This document shows, piece after piece, positions 50,050-59,237 of a stretch of DNA of 64,000 nt. The stretch's first letter is position 1. Each line of letters begins with the position of its first letter. Both the position numbers and the translations under genes were made by a program. The stretch is taken from the NCBI RefSeq assembly GCF_023015695.1, contig NZ_JALKAS010000002.1, forward strand, positions 62,001-126,000, in the 5' to 3' direction. The notes under the pieces are model-generated. The model did no database searches and was not told the DNA's origin. It saw only the letters and a list, made by a program, of their open reading frames with translations. The stretch is from Jannaschia sp. S6380 (GTDB lineage: Bacteria; Pseudomonadota; Alphaproteobacteria; Rhodobacterales; Rhodobacteraceae).

Positions 50050-51486
50050 ATGTATCTGGGCCTCGATCTGGGGACGTCCTCGCTCAAGGCGATACTCGTC
50101 GACGACGAGGAGCGGCTGCTGGCGGAACATGCCGTCCCGCTTTCGGTCGAGCGGCCGCGAGATGGCTGGTCGGAGCAGTCGCCCGAGAGCTGGTGCGCCG
50201 CCACGCGGCAGGCGCTGGCCGCGCTGGCGGGGGGGCATGACCTGTCGGGGCTGCAGGGGATCGGCCTGGCCGGGCACATGCACGGCGCGACTATGGTTGG
50301 GGCCGATGGGCACGCGCTGCGCCCCTGCCTGCTGTGGAACGACACGCGCGCGGCGGACGAGGCCGCCAAGATGGACGGCGACGCGCGGTTTCGCGACGTC
50401 ACCGGCAACATCGTCTTTCCGGGGTTCACCGCGCCCAAGGTCGAGTGGGTCCGCCGGAACGAGCCGGATATCTTCGACCGGACGGCGAAGGTGCTCTTGC
50501 CCAAGGACTACCTGCGGCTGTGGCTGACGGGGGAGTATGCGAGCGAGATGTCGGATGCCGCCGGCACGGCCTGGCTCGACACCGGCGCGCGGGACTGGTC
50601 GGACGACCTTCTGGCGGCCTGTCACCTGACGCGCGATCACATGCCGCGCCTCGTCGAGGGGTCGGAGGTCTCGGGCCGCCTGCGCGCCGATCTGGCGGCG
50701 GAGTTCGGGCTGCCGCGCGTGCCGGTCGCCGGCGGCGCGGGCGACAATGCGGCGGCGGCGATCGGGGCGGGGGTCGTACGCGACGGCACGGCGTTCCTGA
50801 GCCTCGGCACGTCGGGGGTGCTGTTCGCGGCGAACGACCGCTATCGCCCCGATCCGGGCACGGCGGTCCACACGTTCTGTCACGCGGTACCCGGGACATG
50901 GCACCAGATGGGCGTGATCCTGGCGGCGACGGATGCACTGGAATGGCTGTCGCGGCTGACGGGGCAATCGGCGGCGCATCTGACGCATGACCTCGAGCCG
51001 TTGCGCGCGCCGGGCCGTGCGCTGTTCCTGCCCTATCTGGGCGGGGAGCGGACGCCGCATAACGATGCACGGATCCGGGGGCAGTTCCTGCATCTGGACC
51101 ACGCGACCGATGCCCGCGCCGCCGCGCGCGCGGTGATGGAGGGCGTGGCCTTCGCCTTCGCCGATTGCCGCGACGCGCTGGGCGCGACCGGCACGAAGAT
51201 CGACGGGGCGCTGGCGCTGGGGGGCGGGTCGCGGTCGCGCTATTGGCTGGAGGTGCTGGCCACGGCGCTGGGCGTTCCGCTCCGCGTGCCGGAGGCGGGG
51301 GCGTTCGGCGCGGCGCTGGGGGCCGCGCGGCTGGCGCGGATGGCCGCGACCGGCGCGGGCGCCGAGATCGCGACGCCCCCCGCCATCGCCCGCGAGATCG
51401 TGCCGGACACCCGGCTTCAACCGGCCATGGCCGAAGCGCATGACCGCTACCGCCAAGCCTACCGTGCGCTCAAGGACCTAGCATGA
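50050..51486 (+). CDS. xylB: Xylulokinase
   Basis: FGGY-family kinase, 478 residues, phosphorylating D-xylulose to xylulose 5-phosphate with ATP. Seen: [20 protein letters not shown] at the N-terminus, [12 protein letters not shown] with the family's MHG motif, [10 protein letters not shown], and the FGGY C-terminal pattern [18 protein letters not shown] and [12 protein letters not shown]. Start MYLGLDLG has GGGAGCGG upstream. Its TGA overlaps the xylA ATG in an ATGA. Confidence 0.96.
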   Translation: MYLGLDLGTSSLKAILVDDEERLLAEHAVPLSVERPRDGWSEQSPESWCAATRQALAALAGGHDLSGLQGIGLAGHMHGATMVGADGHALRPCLLWNDTRAADEAAKMDGDARFRDVTGNIVFPGFTAPKVEWVRRNEPDIFDRTAKVLLPKDYLRLWLTGEYASEMSDAAGTAWLDTGARDWSDDLLAACHLTRDHMPRLVEGSEVSGRLRADLAAEFGLPRVPVAGGAGDNAAAAIGAGVVRDGTAFLSLGTSGVLFAANDRYRPDPGTAVHTFCHAVPGTWHQMGVILAATDALEWLSRLTGQSAAHLTHDLEPLRAPGRALFLPYLGGERTPHNDARIRGQFLHLDHATDARAAARAVMEGVAFAFADCRDALGATGTKIDGALALGGGSRSRYWLEVLATALGVPLRVPEAGAFGAALGAARLARMAATGAGAEIATPPAIAREIVPDTRLQPAMAEAHDRYRQAYRALKDLA

Positions 51487-52787
51487 CCGACTTCTTCGCC
51501 GATATTTCCCCGATCCGCTTCGCCCCCGAGGCCGAGGACGACCTGAGCTTCCGCCACTACGACCCGGACGAGGTCGTCGTGGGCAAGCGGCTGGAGGATC
51601 ACCTGCGGTTCTCGGTCGCGTGGTGGCATGGCTTCGCCTGGCCCGGCGGCGACCCGTTCGGCGGGCAGACCTTCGACCGGCCGTGGTTTCCCGACCGGGC
51701 AGGCGGCGACACGATGGCGGCGGCGAAGCTGAAGGCCGATGCCGCGTTCGAGATGTTCGCCATCCTTGGGCAGCCGTTCTTTTGTTTCCACGACGCCGAT
51801 ATCCGGCCCGAGGGAGACGGGTTCGCCGGGAACACCGCGAACCTGGAGGAGATGGTCGATTACATCGGCGCGAAGATGGAGGCGGGGGGGCCGAGGCTTC
51901 TGTGGGGGACGGCGAACCTGTTCTCGCACCGCCGCTACATGGCCGGGGCGGCAACGAACCCGGACCCGGACGTGTTCGCCTTCGCCGCGGCGACGGTGAA
52001 GACCTGCATCGACGCGACGCACCGGCTGGGGGGGGCAAACTATGTCCTGTGGGGCGGGCGCGAGGGGTACGAAACGCTGCTCAACACCGACCTCGCACGC
52101 GAGCGGCAGCAGGCCGGGCGGTTCCTGTGCATGGCGGTCGAATACGCCCGCAAGATCGGTTTCGAGGGTGCGATCCTGATCGAGCCGAAGCCGCAGGAGC
52201 CGACCAAGCACCAATACGATTACGACGTGGCCACGGTGTATGGGTTCCTGAAGGATTTCGGTCTGGAGGGAGAGGTGTGCGTGAATGTCGAGCAGGGGCA
52301 CGCGATCCTGGCCGGGCATTCCTTCGAGCACGAACTGGCGCTGGCCGCGTCGCTGGGCATCTTCGGGTCGATCGACATGAACCGGAACGATTACCAGTCG
52401 GGCTGGGACACGGACCAGTTCCCCAACGACGTGCCCGAGGTGGCGCGGGCCTACTACGAGGTGCTGCGCGCCGGGGGGTTCACGACCGGGGGCACGAATT
52501 TCGACGCGAAGCTCAGGCGGCAATCGCTGGACCCGGTCGATTTGATCGCGGCGCATGTGGGCGCGATGGATGTCTGCGCGCGCGGGCTGAAGGCGGCGGC
52601 GCGGATGCTGGAGGACGGGGCGCTGGAGGCGGCGCGGGCGGCGCGGTATGCGGGCTGGGACGGGTCGGACCTGCTGGACCTGGACCTGGCGGCGATCGCC
52701 GAACGGGTCGAGGAACAGGGCCTGAACCCCGCCCCTGTGTCTGGCCGTCAGGAGCGGCTAGAGAACATCGTCAACCGCTATGTCTGA
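51483..52787 (+). CDS. xylA: Xylose isomerase
   Basis: Metal-dependent isomerase converting D-xylose to D-xylulose, 434 residues. Both family signatures are present: [16 protein letters not shown] and [17 protein letters not shown], with catalytic FCFHDADI (histidine near residue 102) and [18 protein letters not shown] containing metal ligands, then [20 protein letters not shown]. The ATG overlaps the xylB stop. It ends four bases before the stop of the convergent VPLPA-CTERM gene, with no terminator visible between them. Confidence 0.97.
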   Translation: MTDFFADISPIRFAPEAEDDLSFRHYDPDEVVVGKRLEDHLRFSVAWWHGFAWPGGDPFGGQTFDRPWFPDRAGGDTMAAAKLKADAAFEMFAILGQPFFCFHDADIRPEGDGFAGNTANLEEMVDYIGAKMEAGGPRLLWGTANLFSHRRYMAGAATNPDPDVFAFAAATVKTCIDATHRLGGANYVLWGGREGYETLLNTDLARERQQAGRFLCMAVEYARKIGFEGAILIEPKPQEPTKHQYDYDVATVYGFLKDFGLEGEVCVNVEQGHAILAGHSFEHELALAASLGIFGSIDMNRNDYQSGWDTDQFPNDVPEVARAYYEVLRAGGFTTGGTNFDAKLRRQSLDPVDLIAAHVGAMDVCARGLKAAARMLEDGALEAARAARYAGWDGSDLLDLDLAAIAERVEEQGLNPAPVSGRQERLENIVNRYV

Positions 52788-52791
52788 GGTG

Positions 52792-53430
52792 TCAGGCGAC
52801 GGCGTCCGCCAGGCGGCGCCGGCGGCGCATCAGCCCCAGCCCGCCCAGCGCGGCCAGGAGCAGCAGGCCCGGCGCGGGCAGCGGCACCACGGCCGCAGTG
52901 CCGTTCACGGTCAGCCGCGCAGAGAAGAGGCGGAACGTGTCCAGGCCGACGAAGCCGATCTCGTCGAAGGTGAAGCCCACCGACATGTTCGCCAGCGACG
53001 TGGCGAAGGCATCGACCGATCCGGTGTCGGTCGCCGCCGTCAGCGTCAGCGTCAGCGGTGACGCCGTGTCGACCAGCGTGTCGGTGAAGTCGTCGGCGAA
53101 GGAGTTCTGGTTCGACCCCTGCACGTCGACCAGCCATTCCTCGAACGGGAAGCCGGCGGGGCCGGCGCGGTCGTAGGTCAGCGTCAGTTCGAGACTGTCG
53201 ATGGTGGCGCCCGCAAGGTCGGCGAAGCTGATCGAGTCGGAGAAGGAGTTGGGCCGGTTTTCCTGGACCTCGACATGATTGCCGCGCACGCGGTCGTCGC
53301 CCGGCGGATCGATGCGTCCGTTCCGGTTGCCGTAGTCATGCGTATAGACCCCGAGCGTTGCGGCGGAAGCGACGGGCGCTGAGGTCAGGCCGATACAGGC
53401 GGCGATCAGGAAAGCGGCGAACTGTTTCAT
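52792..53430 (-). CDS. VPLPA-CTERM exported protein
   Basis: A 212-residue surface-type protein. Signal peptide KQFAAFLIAACIGLTSAPVA with cleavage at ASAATLG, an acidic middle rich in Ser/Thr/Asp, and a C-terminal sorting tail: VVPLPAPGLLLLAALGGLGL followed by MRRRRR. This matches the VPLPA-CTERM variant of PEP-CTERM signals, which are removed by an exosortase-type enzyme (none in this window). The function of the mature domain (LELTLTYDRAG, FTFDEIGFVGLDTFRL) is unknown. Confidence 0.9.
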   Translation of the reverse strand: MKQFAAFLIAACIGLTSAPVASAATLGVYTHDYGNRNGRIDPPGDDRVRGNHVEVQENRPNSFSDSISFADLAGATIDSLELTLTYDRAGPAGFPFEEWLVDVQGSNQNSFADDFTDTLVDTASPLTLTLTAATDTGSVDAFATSLANMSVGFTFDEIGFVGLDTFRLFSARLTVNGTAAVVPLPAPGLLLLAALGGLGLMRRRRRLADAVA

Positions 53431-53489
53431 GCCGGCATGTCTGACCAATGATTCGGCCGGATTTGCGGCAAATGGATGGTGAATGCCGT

Positions 53490-54665
53490 CTATATCACGG
53501 CGAGTTCGGGGAAGGGTTCGCCGCGCAAGATGCGGTCGGGGCCGAAGGGCGCAAGGTCCAGCGTCCGGTAGGTGCCATGCGTGATCCATTCGGCGAGGCC
53601 GCGGCCCATGGCGGGCGATTGCTGCAGCCCGTGGCCGGAGAAGCCGTTGAGGATCAGGAAGCCCGGCAGGTCGGGATGCGGGCCAACGATAGCATTGGCG
53701 TCGAACACGTTGAGGTCGTAATGCCCGACCCAGGACCGGGTGACGCGGATCTGTTCGAAGGCGGGGATGCGTGCGGCGAGGGCGGGCCAGACGGTGTCTT
53801 CCCAGATGGCCCAGTCGCCGGCGAAATCCTCGGGGTCGACGGCCGGATCGTGGGCGGGCGTGGCGCCGGCCATGTAAAATGTGCCGTCGGTGCGGACGTG
53901 GATGCCGGATGGGTCGATGGTCAGCGGCAGGTCCGTCGGCAGCGGATGCTTCGCCTCGAATATCCAGGTGTAGCGCTTGCGCGGCTCGACCGGCAGATCT
54001 AGCCCGGCCATCCGCGCCACCTGCGCCCCGCGCGTACCGGCGGCGTCGACGACGATATCGGCGCCGAGGCAGGTGCCGCAGGCGAGCGTCACGCCGCGCG
54101 CCTGCCCGCCCGTCGTGTCGATCGCGGTCACGGTCCCGTCCAGATAGGTCACGCCGCGTTCGCGGGCGATCCGGCGCCACCAGTCGAACATGGTGGTCCC
54201 GTCGAAATACCCCTCGTCCCGCGCCCCGTGCGAGCCGAGGCGGACGCCGTCTAGGTCGTAGAACGGCCATTCCGCCGCCATCTGCTCGGGCGTCATCAGG
54301 CGGGTGGCGGCGCCGGCCGCGATCTGGATGGCATGCGCCTGCGTCAGGCGATCGACCATGGCGTCGTCGGCGGCGAGGTACAGGTATCCGAACGGGTGGA
54401 AATGCACCGGTGGCACGCGGTCGTCGGCCATGTGCGCCTGGAACGCCTTGAGGTATTCCACGCCGAACCGGCTGATCGCGACGTTGAGCGGGTTGCCGAA
54501 TTGCTGGCGGATGCAGGAATTGGTGAAGGCGGTGCCGCAGGCGGCGTAGCTCGGGTCGCGTTCGACCACGGTGATGTCGCCGGGCGGATGCCCCATCTCG
54601 GTCAGCCACCAGGCCAGGGACGATCCCATGATGGCGCCGCCGATGATGATGATCCGTTTCGCCAT
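53490..54665 (-). CDS. FAD-dependent amine oxidoreductase (DAO family)
   Basis: A 391-residue flavoprotein of the DadA/sarcosine-oxidase type. The FAD dinucleotide motif is IIIIGGAIMGSSLAWWLTEM (G-x-x-x-x-G variant of GxGxxG), followed by VVERDPSYA; the C-terminal FAD part reads LPGFLILNGFSGHGLQQSP and GLAEWI. It would oxidise a secondary amine or D-amino acid; the substrate is not shown by neighbours. The middle holds the usual RYTWIFEAKHPLP region. Start MAKRIIIIGG with GGAGGGGAC upstream. Confidence 0.9.
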   Translation of the reverse strand: MAKRIIIIGGAIMGSSLAWWLTEMGHPPGDITVVERDPSYAACGTAFTNSCIRQQFGNPLNVAISRFGVEYLKAFQAHMADDRVPPVHFHPFGYLYLAADDAMVDRLTQAHAIQIAAGAATRLMTPEQMAAEWPFYDLDGVRLGSHGARDEGYFDGTTMFDWWRRIARERGVTYLDGTVTAIDTTGGQARGVTLACGTCLGADIVVDAAGTRGAQVARMAGLDLPVEPRKRYTWIFEAKHPLPTDLPLTIDPSGIHVRTDGTFYMAGATPAHDPAVDPEDFAGDWAIWEDTVWPALAARIPAFEQIRVTRSWVGHYDLNVFDANAIVGPHPDLPGFLILNGFSGHGLQQSPAMGRGLAEWITHGTYRTLDLAPFGPDRILRGEPFPELAVI

Positions 54666-54733
54666 GTCCCCTCCGCCCGTCAGCCGACGCTACAGCTTGC
54701 GTCCGCCCGATCAAGCCGTCATCGCATGCGGTC

Positions 54734-55597
54734 ATGTCGCGACCGCTCGCCACCCTTGCCGGATTCGGCGCCGTCATGCTCTGGGCCCTCCTCGCGCTGT
54801 TCACCGCGCTGACGGGCGACGTGCCTCCGCTGCAACTTCTGGCGATGTGCTTCGCCATCGGCGGCGGGCTTGGCCTCCTCGCGGGGGTCCGCCGGCGCGG
54901 ATGGCGTGCCTGGCGGCAACCCTGGCCGGTCTGGGCGGTGGGGGTCGGCGGGCTGTTCGGCTATCACCTGCTCTATGTGCTTGCACTGCGGGCGGCGCCG
55001 CCGGTCGAGGCGAGCCTGATCGCCTATCTCTGGCCGCTGCTGATCGTGCTCTTCGCGACGATGGCGACCGGCGAGCGGCTGCGCGCGCATCATGTCGCGG
55101 GCGCCGTTCTGGGCCTGCTGGGGGCGGGGCTGATCGTGACGGGCGGGCGGGTGCCCGATCTGTCTGCGGATCACGCGGCGGGATATGCCATCGCGCTGGC
55201 GGCGGCCTTCGTCTGGGCGGGTTACTCGGTCCTGTCGCGCCGACTCCAGCGGGTGCGGACGGATGCGGTGACCGGTTTCTGCCTGGCCACATCCCTTTTG
55301 GCGACCATCGCCCACCTGGCGCTGGAGCCGACGGTCGCGCCCCGTGGGACGGAATGGCTGGCGATCCTGGGGCTGGGGCTCGGGCCGGTGGGGCTCGCGT
55401 TCTTTCTGTGGGATGTCGGGGTGAAGCGCGGCGACCTGCCGGTGCTGGGCGCGGCCAGCTATGCCGCGCCGCTCCTGTCGACGCTGGTTCTGATCGGCGC
55501 GGGACAGGCGGAGGCGAGCTGGGTCGTGGGCGCGGCCTGCATCCTGATCACGGGCGGGGCCGTTCTGGCAGCGAAGGACCTGATGCGGCGGCGGTGA
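54734..55597 (+). CDS. DMT-superfamily (EamA) exporter, YddG-like
   Basis: A 287-residue membrane protein with about ten hydrophobic segments in two EamA halves (ATLAGFGAVMLWALLALFTA at the start, FVWAGYSVLSRRLQ opening the second half). The pattern GPVGLAFFLWDVGVKRGD followed by SYAAPLLSTLVLI resembles aromatic-amino-acid exporters of the YddG type, but the substrate is inferred. Divergent from the FAD oxidase gene, 68 bases away, which might supply its substrate. Confidence 0.88.
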   Translation: MSRPLATLAGFGAVMLWALLALFTALTGDVPPLQLLAMCFAIGGGLGLLAGVRRRGWRAWRQPWPVWAVGVGGLFGYHLLYVLALRAAPPVEASLIAYLWPLLIVLFATMATGERLRAHHVAGAVLGLLGAGLIVTGGRVPDLSADHAAGYAIALAAAFVWAGYSVLSRRLQRVRTDAVTGFCLATSLLATIAHLALEPTVAPRGTEWLAILGLGLGPVGLAFFLWDVGVKRGDLPVLGAASYAAPLLSTLVLIGAGQAEASWVVGAACILITGGAVLAAKDLMRRR

Positions 55598-55604
55598 TCG
55601 GGAT

Positions 55605-56036
55605 TCATCCGCCGAGCGCGGCCAGCACGGCGACGTAACGCCCCGTCTTGGCGATGGCGACGAGGGCCACGAAGCTCCAGACCGGTTCGCGCATCAGGCC
55701 CGCCGCCACCGTGATCGGGTCTCCGATGATCGGGACCCAGGACAGCAGAAGCGACCAGCGGCCCCAGCGGCGATAGCGGGTTTCGGCGCGGGCGAGGGCC
55801 GCGGGGCTTGCCGGAAACCACGGACGGTCGGCGAAGCGCGTCGCAACCCGGCCGAGCGCGTAGCTGACGCAGGACCCGAGGACGTTGCCGGTGCTGGCCA
55901 CGAGAAGCAGCGCCGCGACGGAACGGTCGCCGGCGGCGAAAAGGGCCAGAAGCGCCACTTCGGACCCGGCGGGGATAAGCGTCGCGGCGACGAAGGCCGA
56001 CAGGAACAGGGTGGCATAGGCGGCGAGGTCGGTCAC
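55605..56036 (-). CDS. YqaA-like small membrane protein (DedA-related)
   Basis: A 143-residue protein with about four membrane segments and the conserved pattern AATLIPAGSEVALLAL, GNVLGSCVSYALGR, and WGRWSLLLSWVPIIGDPITV followed by AAGLMR, typical of the YqaA branch of the SNARE-associated/DedA family, whose relatives handle lipid carriers or lipid scrambling. Exact role unknown. Lies 33 bases downstream of the ABC ATPase gene on the same strand. Confidence 0.88.
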   Translation of the reverse strand: MTDLAAYATLFLSAFVAATLIPAGSEVALLALFAAGDRSVAALLLVASTGNVLGSCVSYALGRVATRFADRPWFPASPAALARAETRYRRWGRWSLLLSWVPIIGDPITVAAGLMREPVWSFVALVAIAKTGRYVAVLAALGG

Positions 56037-56069
56037 GCGGGATGCGGCAACCCCGGCGCGCGGCCCCGG

Positions 56070-57044
56070 TCAGCCATCATGCGTGAGGTAGACGAAGACG
56101 TCCTCGAGATCCGCCTCCTCCGTCCGGACGTCGCGGATGGAGACGCCGGCGGCGTTCACCGCGGCCAAGAGCTCTGCCGCCGAGACCTTGCCGCGACTGT
56201 AGGTCAGCGCCAGCGATCCGTCGGGCCGCGTCTCGCGCTCGACGCCCGGGGGCAGGTCGATGTCGCCCACGGGATCCTCGGGCGTGATGACGAGGGTCTT
56301 GCCGTCGAGGCGGTTCAGGAGGTTCTCGGTCCGGTCGCGGATGACGAGTTCGCCGTGGTTGACGATGGCGATCTCGTCGCACATCTCCTGCGCCTCCTCG
56401 AGGTAGTGGGTGGTCAGGATGATGGTCATGCCGCGCTCGGCGTTCAGGCGGCGGACGTTGCGCCAGAGCATCTGGCGCAGCTCGATGTCGACGCCGGCCG
56501 TGGGCTCGTCGAGGACGAGGACCTGCGGGTGATGCACAAGCGCCTTGGCCAGCAAGAGCCGCCGCCGCATGCCCCCCGAGAGCGTGCGCGCATAGGCGTC
56601 GGCCTTGTCCGAAAGGCCCACGAGATCGAGGATGCCCCTGGTGTCGCGCTGCGCCTTCGGAACGCCGTAGAGGCCGGCCTGGACCTCCAGCGCGTCGGCG
56701 GGACTGAAGAATGGGTCGAGGTTGAGTTCCTGCGGCATGACGCCGATGGCGGCGCGGGACTGGCGGGGGTTCACGTCCTGGTCGAAACCCCAGATGCGCA
56801 CGCGCCCGGCCGACTTGCGGACGAGGCCGGCCATGATGTTGATCATCGTCGACTTGCCTGCGCCGTTCGGGCCCAGCAGGCCGAAGATCGACCCGGTGGG
56901 GATGGTCAGGTCGATGCCCTTCAGGGCCTCCTTCGGGGGGGTCTTGCCGTCGCCGCCATAGGTCTTGCGCAGGCCCGCGATCTCGATGGCGTGCCCGGTC
57001 GCGGCCCGGGTCGCGTCCTCCGGGGCGTTGGCTGCGTCGGTCAT
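56070..57044 (-). CDS. ABC-2-type transporter ATPase
   Basis: A 324-residue ATPase with Walker A GPNGAGKST (about residues 58-66), signature TLSGGMRRRLLLAKALVH, Walker B VLVLDEPTAGVDIELR and switch TTHYLEEAQEMCDE. The DEPTAGVD...THYLEEAE pattern is typical of ABC-2 exporters (drug, polysaccharide or lipid export) in which the permease is a separate gene. No permease lies beside it. Start ATG at 57044 follows GGAGGCATCC; the upstream frame is rejected. Confidence 0.92.
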   Translation of the reverse strand: MTDAANAPEDATRAATGHAIEIAGLRKTYGGDGKTPPKEALKGIDLTIPTGSIFGLLGPNGAGKSTMINIMAGLVRKSAGRVRIWGFDQDVNPRQSRAAIGVMPQELNLDPFFSPADALEVQAGLYGVPKAQRDTRGILDLVGLSDKADAYARTLSGGMRRRLLLAKALVHHPQVLVLDEPTAGVDIELRQMLWRNVRRLNAERGMTIILTTHYLEEAQEMCDEIAIVNHGELVIRDRTENLLNRLDGKTLVITPEDPVGDIDLPPGVERETRPDGSLALTYSRGKVSAAELLAAVNAAGVSIRDVRTEEADLEDVFVYLTHDG

Positions 57045-57154
57045 GGATGCCTCCGGGCGGTTGCGCGTCCCCCGGCCGCTGGCGCATAAGCCGGTGACGC
57101 CCCACCTATTGCGACGGGGCCGCTGCGACAACCCAGCCGAATGCCGAGGCCCAG

Positions 57155-57361
57155 ATGACCACCGGAACCCCGCGCTATCCCAGCCGCCAGAACGACCTTC
57201 CCCCGCCCGAGGTCGAGACCATCACCACCCTGCGCGTGGCCTGCGACGGCGGCGGTGGCGATGGCCATCCCCGCGTCTGGCTGACCATCGACCCGAAGGT
57301 CGGCCATGTCGAATGCGGCTATTGCGACAAGCGCTTCGTCCTGGAGGGGGACGGCCACTAG
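57155..57361 (+). CDS. CHCC-type zinc-finger protein
   Basis: A 68-residue protein with a zinc-binding pattern [17 protein letters not shown] ... [14 protein letters not shown], that is C-x(n)-H-x(n)-C-x2-C, as in the zf-CHCC family that includes the mitochondrial complex I subunit NDUFS6. The N-terminus is NRQ-type ([13 protein letters not shown]). Its stop TAG lies five bases from the stop of the convergent BKACE gene. Length and pattern leave little doubt about the family; the function in this organism is inferred. Confidence 0.93.
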   Translation: MTTGTPRYPSRQNDLPPPEVETITTLRVACDGGGGDGHPRVWLTIDPKVGHVECGYCDKRFVLEGDGH

Positions 57362-57366
57362 CGCCG

Positions 57367-58224
57367 TCACGTACCTTCGGAGGGCTCGTCGCCGCACGGC
57401 CGTAGCCCTAGGATGCGGCGGGCCTGAGCGGGGGTCGCCACGGGGCGGTCGTGTTCGTCGCAGAGCCGGACCACGCGACGCACGAGGGCCGCGTTGGAAG
57501 GGGCCAGTTCGGTCTTCGACAGGCGCACGTTGTCTTCCAGCCCCGTGCGCGCGTGGCCGCCCGCGGCCACGGACCATTCGTTGAGCGTCAGTTGCGCCGC
57601 GCCGATGCCGGCCGCGCACCATTGCGCGGCAGGGCCGAACAGCCGCTCGACCGTGTGGACGTAGAAGTCGAAGACGGCCCGGTCGGCGGGCATCGCGTTC
57701 TTCACGCCCATGACGAACTGCACGTAGGGCGTGCCTTCGATCTGGCCCGCCGCGTGCATCTGAGCCGCCTTGAAGATGTGGCTAAGGTCGAAGGCCTCCA
57801 CCTCGGGCTTGATGCCGTGGGTCCGCATCTCGGCCGCCAGCCAGTCGACCAGTTCGGGCGGGTTTTCGTAGACGCGGAGGGGGAAGTTGTTCGACCCCAC
57901 CGACAGCGACGCCATGTCCGGCCCAAGCGACAGCATCGCGCCGCGTTCCCTGCCGGCACCGGACCGTCCGCCGGTCGAGAACTGGACGATCATGCCGGGG
58001 CAATGCCGCGCGAGCCCCTCCTTCAGGGCGGCGAACTTCTCGGGGTCGCTCGACGGGCTCTCGTCATCGTTGCGGACATGGGCATGGCAGATCGTGGCGC
58101 CGGCCTCGAAGGCTTCGTGGGTGCTCTCGATCTGTTCGGCCACGGTGATCGGCACGGCGGAATTGTCCGCCTTCCGCGGCAGGGACCCGGTGATCGCGAC
58201 GCAGATGATGCAAGGATCGCTCAT
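57367..58224 (-). CDS. BKACE-family beta-keto acid cleavage enzyme
   Basis: A 285-residue protein of the beta-keto acid cleavage family (annotated 3-keto-5-aminohexanoate cleavage protein). It starts CIICVAITGSLPRKADN and has TICHAHVRNDDESPS with the metal-ligand HxH, VQFSTGGRSGAGR, and SVAAGGHARTGLEDN with the second conserved region. Members condense a beta-keto acid with acetyl-CoA; the substrate cannot be told here. Start MSDPCII overlaps the stop of a 41-codon ORF (ATGA). Confidence 0.92.
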   Translation of the reverse strand: MSDPCIICVAITGSLPRKADNSAVPITVAEQIESTHEAFEAGATICHAHVRNDDESPSSDPEKFAALKEGLARHCPGMIVQFSTGGRSGAGRERGAMLSLGPDMASLSVGSNNFPLRVYENPPELVDWLAAEMRTHGIKPEVEAFDLSHIFKAAQMHAAGQIEGTPYVQFVMGVKNAMPADRAVFDFYVHTVERLFGPAAQWCAAGIGAAQLTLNEWSVAAGGHARTGLEDNVRLSKTELAPSNAALVRRVVRLCDEHDRPVATPAQARRILGLRPCGDEPSEGT

Positions 58225-58346
58225 CGCACCCGGTCCGCAGGGCGAAGCTGCGCGCCCGTCAAGGACACGCGCGCGGTCCCCTTCGCGTCGACGGCCGCGC
58301 CCGCCCGTTCATGTAGGTCGGCGGAATGGAAGATGTGCGGGGTCAT
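58221..58346 (-). CDS. Possible 41-residue ORF coupled to BKACE gene
   Basis: A short frame MTPHIFHSADLHERAGAAVD ... ending LTGAQLRPADRVR, preceded by GAGAGAGACG as a possible ribosome-binding site. Its stop overlaps the BKACE ATG in an ATGA, the kind of coupling seen in real operons here. No homology recognised. It could be a leader ORF, the remnant of a larger gene, or chance. Confidence 0.45.
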   Translation of the reverse strand: MTPHIFHSADLHERAGAAVDAKGTARVSLTGAQLRPADRVR

Positions 58347-58607
58347 CGTCTCTCTCTGTGCGATGTAGTGCAACTGCGCGGACCGTTGGGGAGACACCGG
58401 GATCCCGGCCGACCCGTAGCACGTATCGGTTGGATGCCATGGGCTCAATCGATGCCCGTCCTGGAACAGCACGCCCGGCAAACGAAGATCGCCTATTCGT
58501 GCCATTTGGCGCAGAGGTCATGTGCCACGGTTGCCGTAGTTGTGATGGATGTTCGGAGAGGAGTATTAAGCGCCGCAGTGTCCCGAAGCTACCGCGGCGC
58601 CCAATGG
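58347..58607. other. Non-coding stretch, no feature recognised
   Basis: This 261-base region upstream of the BKACE unit has no frame I would support and looks somewhat less GC-rich than the surroundings. It could hold the promoter of the BKACE unit (pointing left); no clear elements are visible. The end of the neighbouring lipoprotein gene borders it. Confidence 0.5.
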
Positions 58608-58988
58608 TTACGTCGTACAGGTGGTTGGCGCGCCTTCCCGAACGACATTCTGCCAATCAGCTCCGAGTGTTTGCCTGGCCGAGAGGGCGTTGCTCGCTTC
58701 CGGTGAATTGGCATCTATCAGCTGGACGACCATTCCTTGTTCGCTGACGCCGGACCAGCCGTCGTAGCCGGTCGTGTCGCCCTCGATGATGAATAGATCA
58801 TGGCCGCGACGAATGACTTCCACGGCAGCGGTGCGGAACGCCACGTTCCGGGTCCCGGCCGAACCGCAGGCTGGAGCTCCTCGCGTCGAAACCTTGAAGC
58901 TGGTCTGCGTCAGTTGCTGGACGTCGGTCGTTGCACAGGCCGAAACGATTAAGGCGAGAGCTGTCATCGCGAAAAAACGAAGTGTCAA
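58608..58988 (-). CDS. Putative lipoprotein of unknown function
   Basis: A protein of about 126 residues with a short lipobox leader (TLRFFAMTALALIVSACATT) if read from the TTG at 58988; the ATG at 58967 would leave a leader of only ten residues. The mature part has AAVEVIRRGHDLFIIEGDTT and two further cysteines (PACGS, TTCTT). The layout recalls short CC0125/CC1285-type lipoproteins, but this is only a resemblance. It ends in TAA, unusual beside its GC-rich neighbours. Confidence 0.65.
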   Translation of the reverse strand: MTLRFFAMTALALIVSACATTDVQQLTQTSFKVSTRGAPACGSAGTRNVAFRTAAVEVIRRGHDLFIIEGDTTGYDGWSGVSEQGMVVQLIDANSPEASNALSARQTLGADWQNVVREGAPTTCTT

Positions 58989-59237
58989 TTGGGCACCTTT
59001 TGCCGAGTTGGAAGTTCCGGCAAAATACCCGCCGCGACAAAGCGCCACAACTCGCGAGGGCGTGCTTGCTCAGCCGCAGCGTCGGTGTTGCGTTCGGGGC
59101 ACGTCGCTGCCCGGCGCGCGCGGGACTTCGAATTTCCATCTCCTGCAGCTATTGCGAATGGTCGGTTCGGGCCCGGAACCGCCCTCCGCTGCAGGACCGT
59201 GAAGGTCCCTTTCCAGGTACGATATTCGCGGGATTGA

